This document shows, one piece after another, positions 63,334 to 64,000 of a stretch of 64,000 bases of DNA. Source of the DNA: Conchocele bisecta (taxonomy: Eukaryota > Mollusca > Bivalvia > Lucinida > Thyasiridae). The notes below the pieces were generated by a model that was given only the letters and a program-made list of their open reading frames with translations, searched no databases and was not told the origin of the DNA. Both the position numbers and the translations under genes were made by a program. The first letter of the stretch is position 1; each line of letters opens with the position of its first letter. Location of the stretch: positions 119,179,078-119,243,077 of the forward strand of contig CM055265.1 in NCBI GenBank assembly GCA_029237695.1, given 5' to 3'.

Positions 63334-63669
63334 TAACCCTTTTCATGCTGAATTAAATTTTGTCATCTGCTAGTTATTTTTTTTATTTCCAGTTTTCTCA
63401 AGAAAAATATGGTTTGGTAGTAGCAATTTAGATTCAGTTTTAGAAACCATTGTCTGCTGTTTATTTTCTATTTTCCATTTTTATCATAAAAAACATGCTT
63501 TAACAGCACTTTAGTATAATTTACAACATGGTTTGACAGCACTTTAGAATCATTTCCAATGGAAATGATTCTAAAGTGCTGTCAAACCATGTTTTTATTG
63601 AGAAATAAGGCAAGGTATAAAGCAACAGCAGATGAATAATTGTTGTGTGTAGTGGTCTATTAGTGTTAA
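63334..63669. repeat. TTAA hairpin element T1, chimeric
   Basis: The left end TAACCCTTTTCATGCTGAAT mixes T3- and T1-like words, and the left GTCATCTGCT...TCTCAAG arm is followed by a second left arm (TGTCTGCTGTTTATTTTCTA). The apex CTTTAGAATCATTTCCAATG/GAAATGATTCTAAAG is perfectly paired. The right end is TAGTGTTAA. The last 330 bp of the window show two diverged copies of an ATTTAGATTTCTTGGTCCTT-like segment but no gene. Confidence 0.8.
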
Positions 63670-64000
63670 GATATGTGAGAAAGTTAATTGCCATTTGGCA
63701 TTGATTTGTGTATATAATGTATTAGACCCAATTTAGATTTCTTGGTCCTTTTTGGATGGACAATATTCCTGTGTATAAATCAATGCCCATTCTGATTAAT
63801 GAGACAAACATTGATATTTATCTTCACAATGGATTAGACACAATATGAGTTTCTGGGTCAGTTTTGGATGGATCTTCATCGGGTGTAAATCAATGGCAAT
63901 TATTATTAATTCATTACACCCAGTTTTGTCTTTCTAGGTCATTTTTTTTAAATGCTTCCCGAGTGAATATGATTTGCATTGATATTTATGTCGCTATACA

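Overview
This is animal nuclear DNA, AT-rich and intron-dominated. The most likely source is a mollusc, probably a bivalve. That assignment is an inference from the repeat types: GTCCGTCC-headed tandem-cored elements, a SINE with a GGTGTTTAACGGCC-type core, CAATCAATCAAT tails, and dense palindromic MITEs. There are no bacterial genes, operons or CRISPR arrays. None of the longer open frames is convincing; most are frames running through tandem repeats or palindromes.

The only gene I can support is on the + strand: three internal exons of a neuron navigator (NAV2/NAV3/sickie family) gene at 20025-20097, 25808-25994 and 56877-57025. All have proper AG/GT borders, and their reading phases join without a stop (0 to 1, 1 to 2, 2 to 1). 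The first two encode the C-terminal half of the NAV calponin-homology domain, including DGNLKAILGLFFSLSRYKQQQ. The junction of the second and third restores a QSRLP motif, which I recall at the equivalent place in vertebrate NAV2. The rest of the gene lies on both sides of the window. The visible introns are about 5.7 kb and 30.9 kb. A possible alternative first exon (ATG in an optimal Kozak context, MEDLRIS, then a strong donor in matching phase) sits inside the 30.9 kb intron at 33775-33797; a weaker one is at 41295-41318.

Almost everything else is repeats, by rough count around 40% of the window. Several hairpin families (T1-T4) end in TTAACCC...GGGTTAA. One T1 copy interrupts a copy of another family exactly at a TTAA and duplicates it, so these look like piggyBac-type, non-autonomous elements. 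Others are the GGGCCC hairpin (E), the CACAGCCAC-ended element (F), a TA-flanked element (G), composite palindrome C, the AGGTACATGCCCAC element (B), SINE-like A, GTCCGTCC-headed O elements, and many copies of a short hairpin (L). Tandem arrays include a 1.6 kb array of a 40-bp unit (10945-12537), CAAT/CAAC arrays (13787-14340), a 31/40-bp minisatellite (16681-16981) and a 23-bp array (48397-48531).

The most unusual signal is in the hairpins. Copies of L and T1 at different loci differ by paired, compensating changes on both arms. Families with unrelated ends share the same apical motif (GAATCGTCTC...GAGACGATTC and relatives). Composite element C occurs with two different central hairpins, one of which also occurs in a separate element at 38.3 kb. 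This looks like modular hairpin elements whose cores are exchanged between families and whose arms are kept complementary by a fold-back or conversion process.
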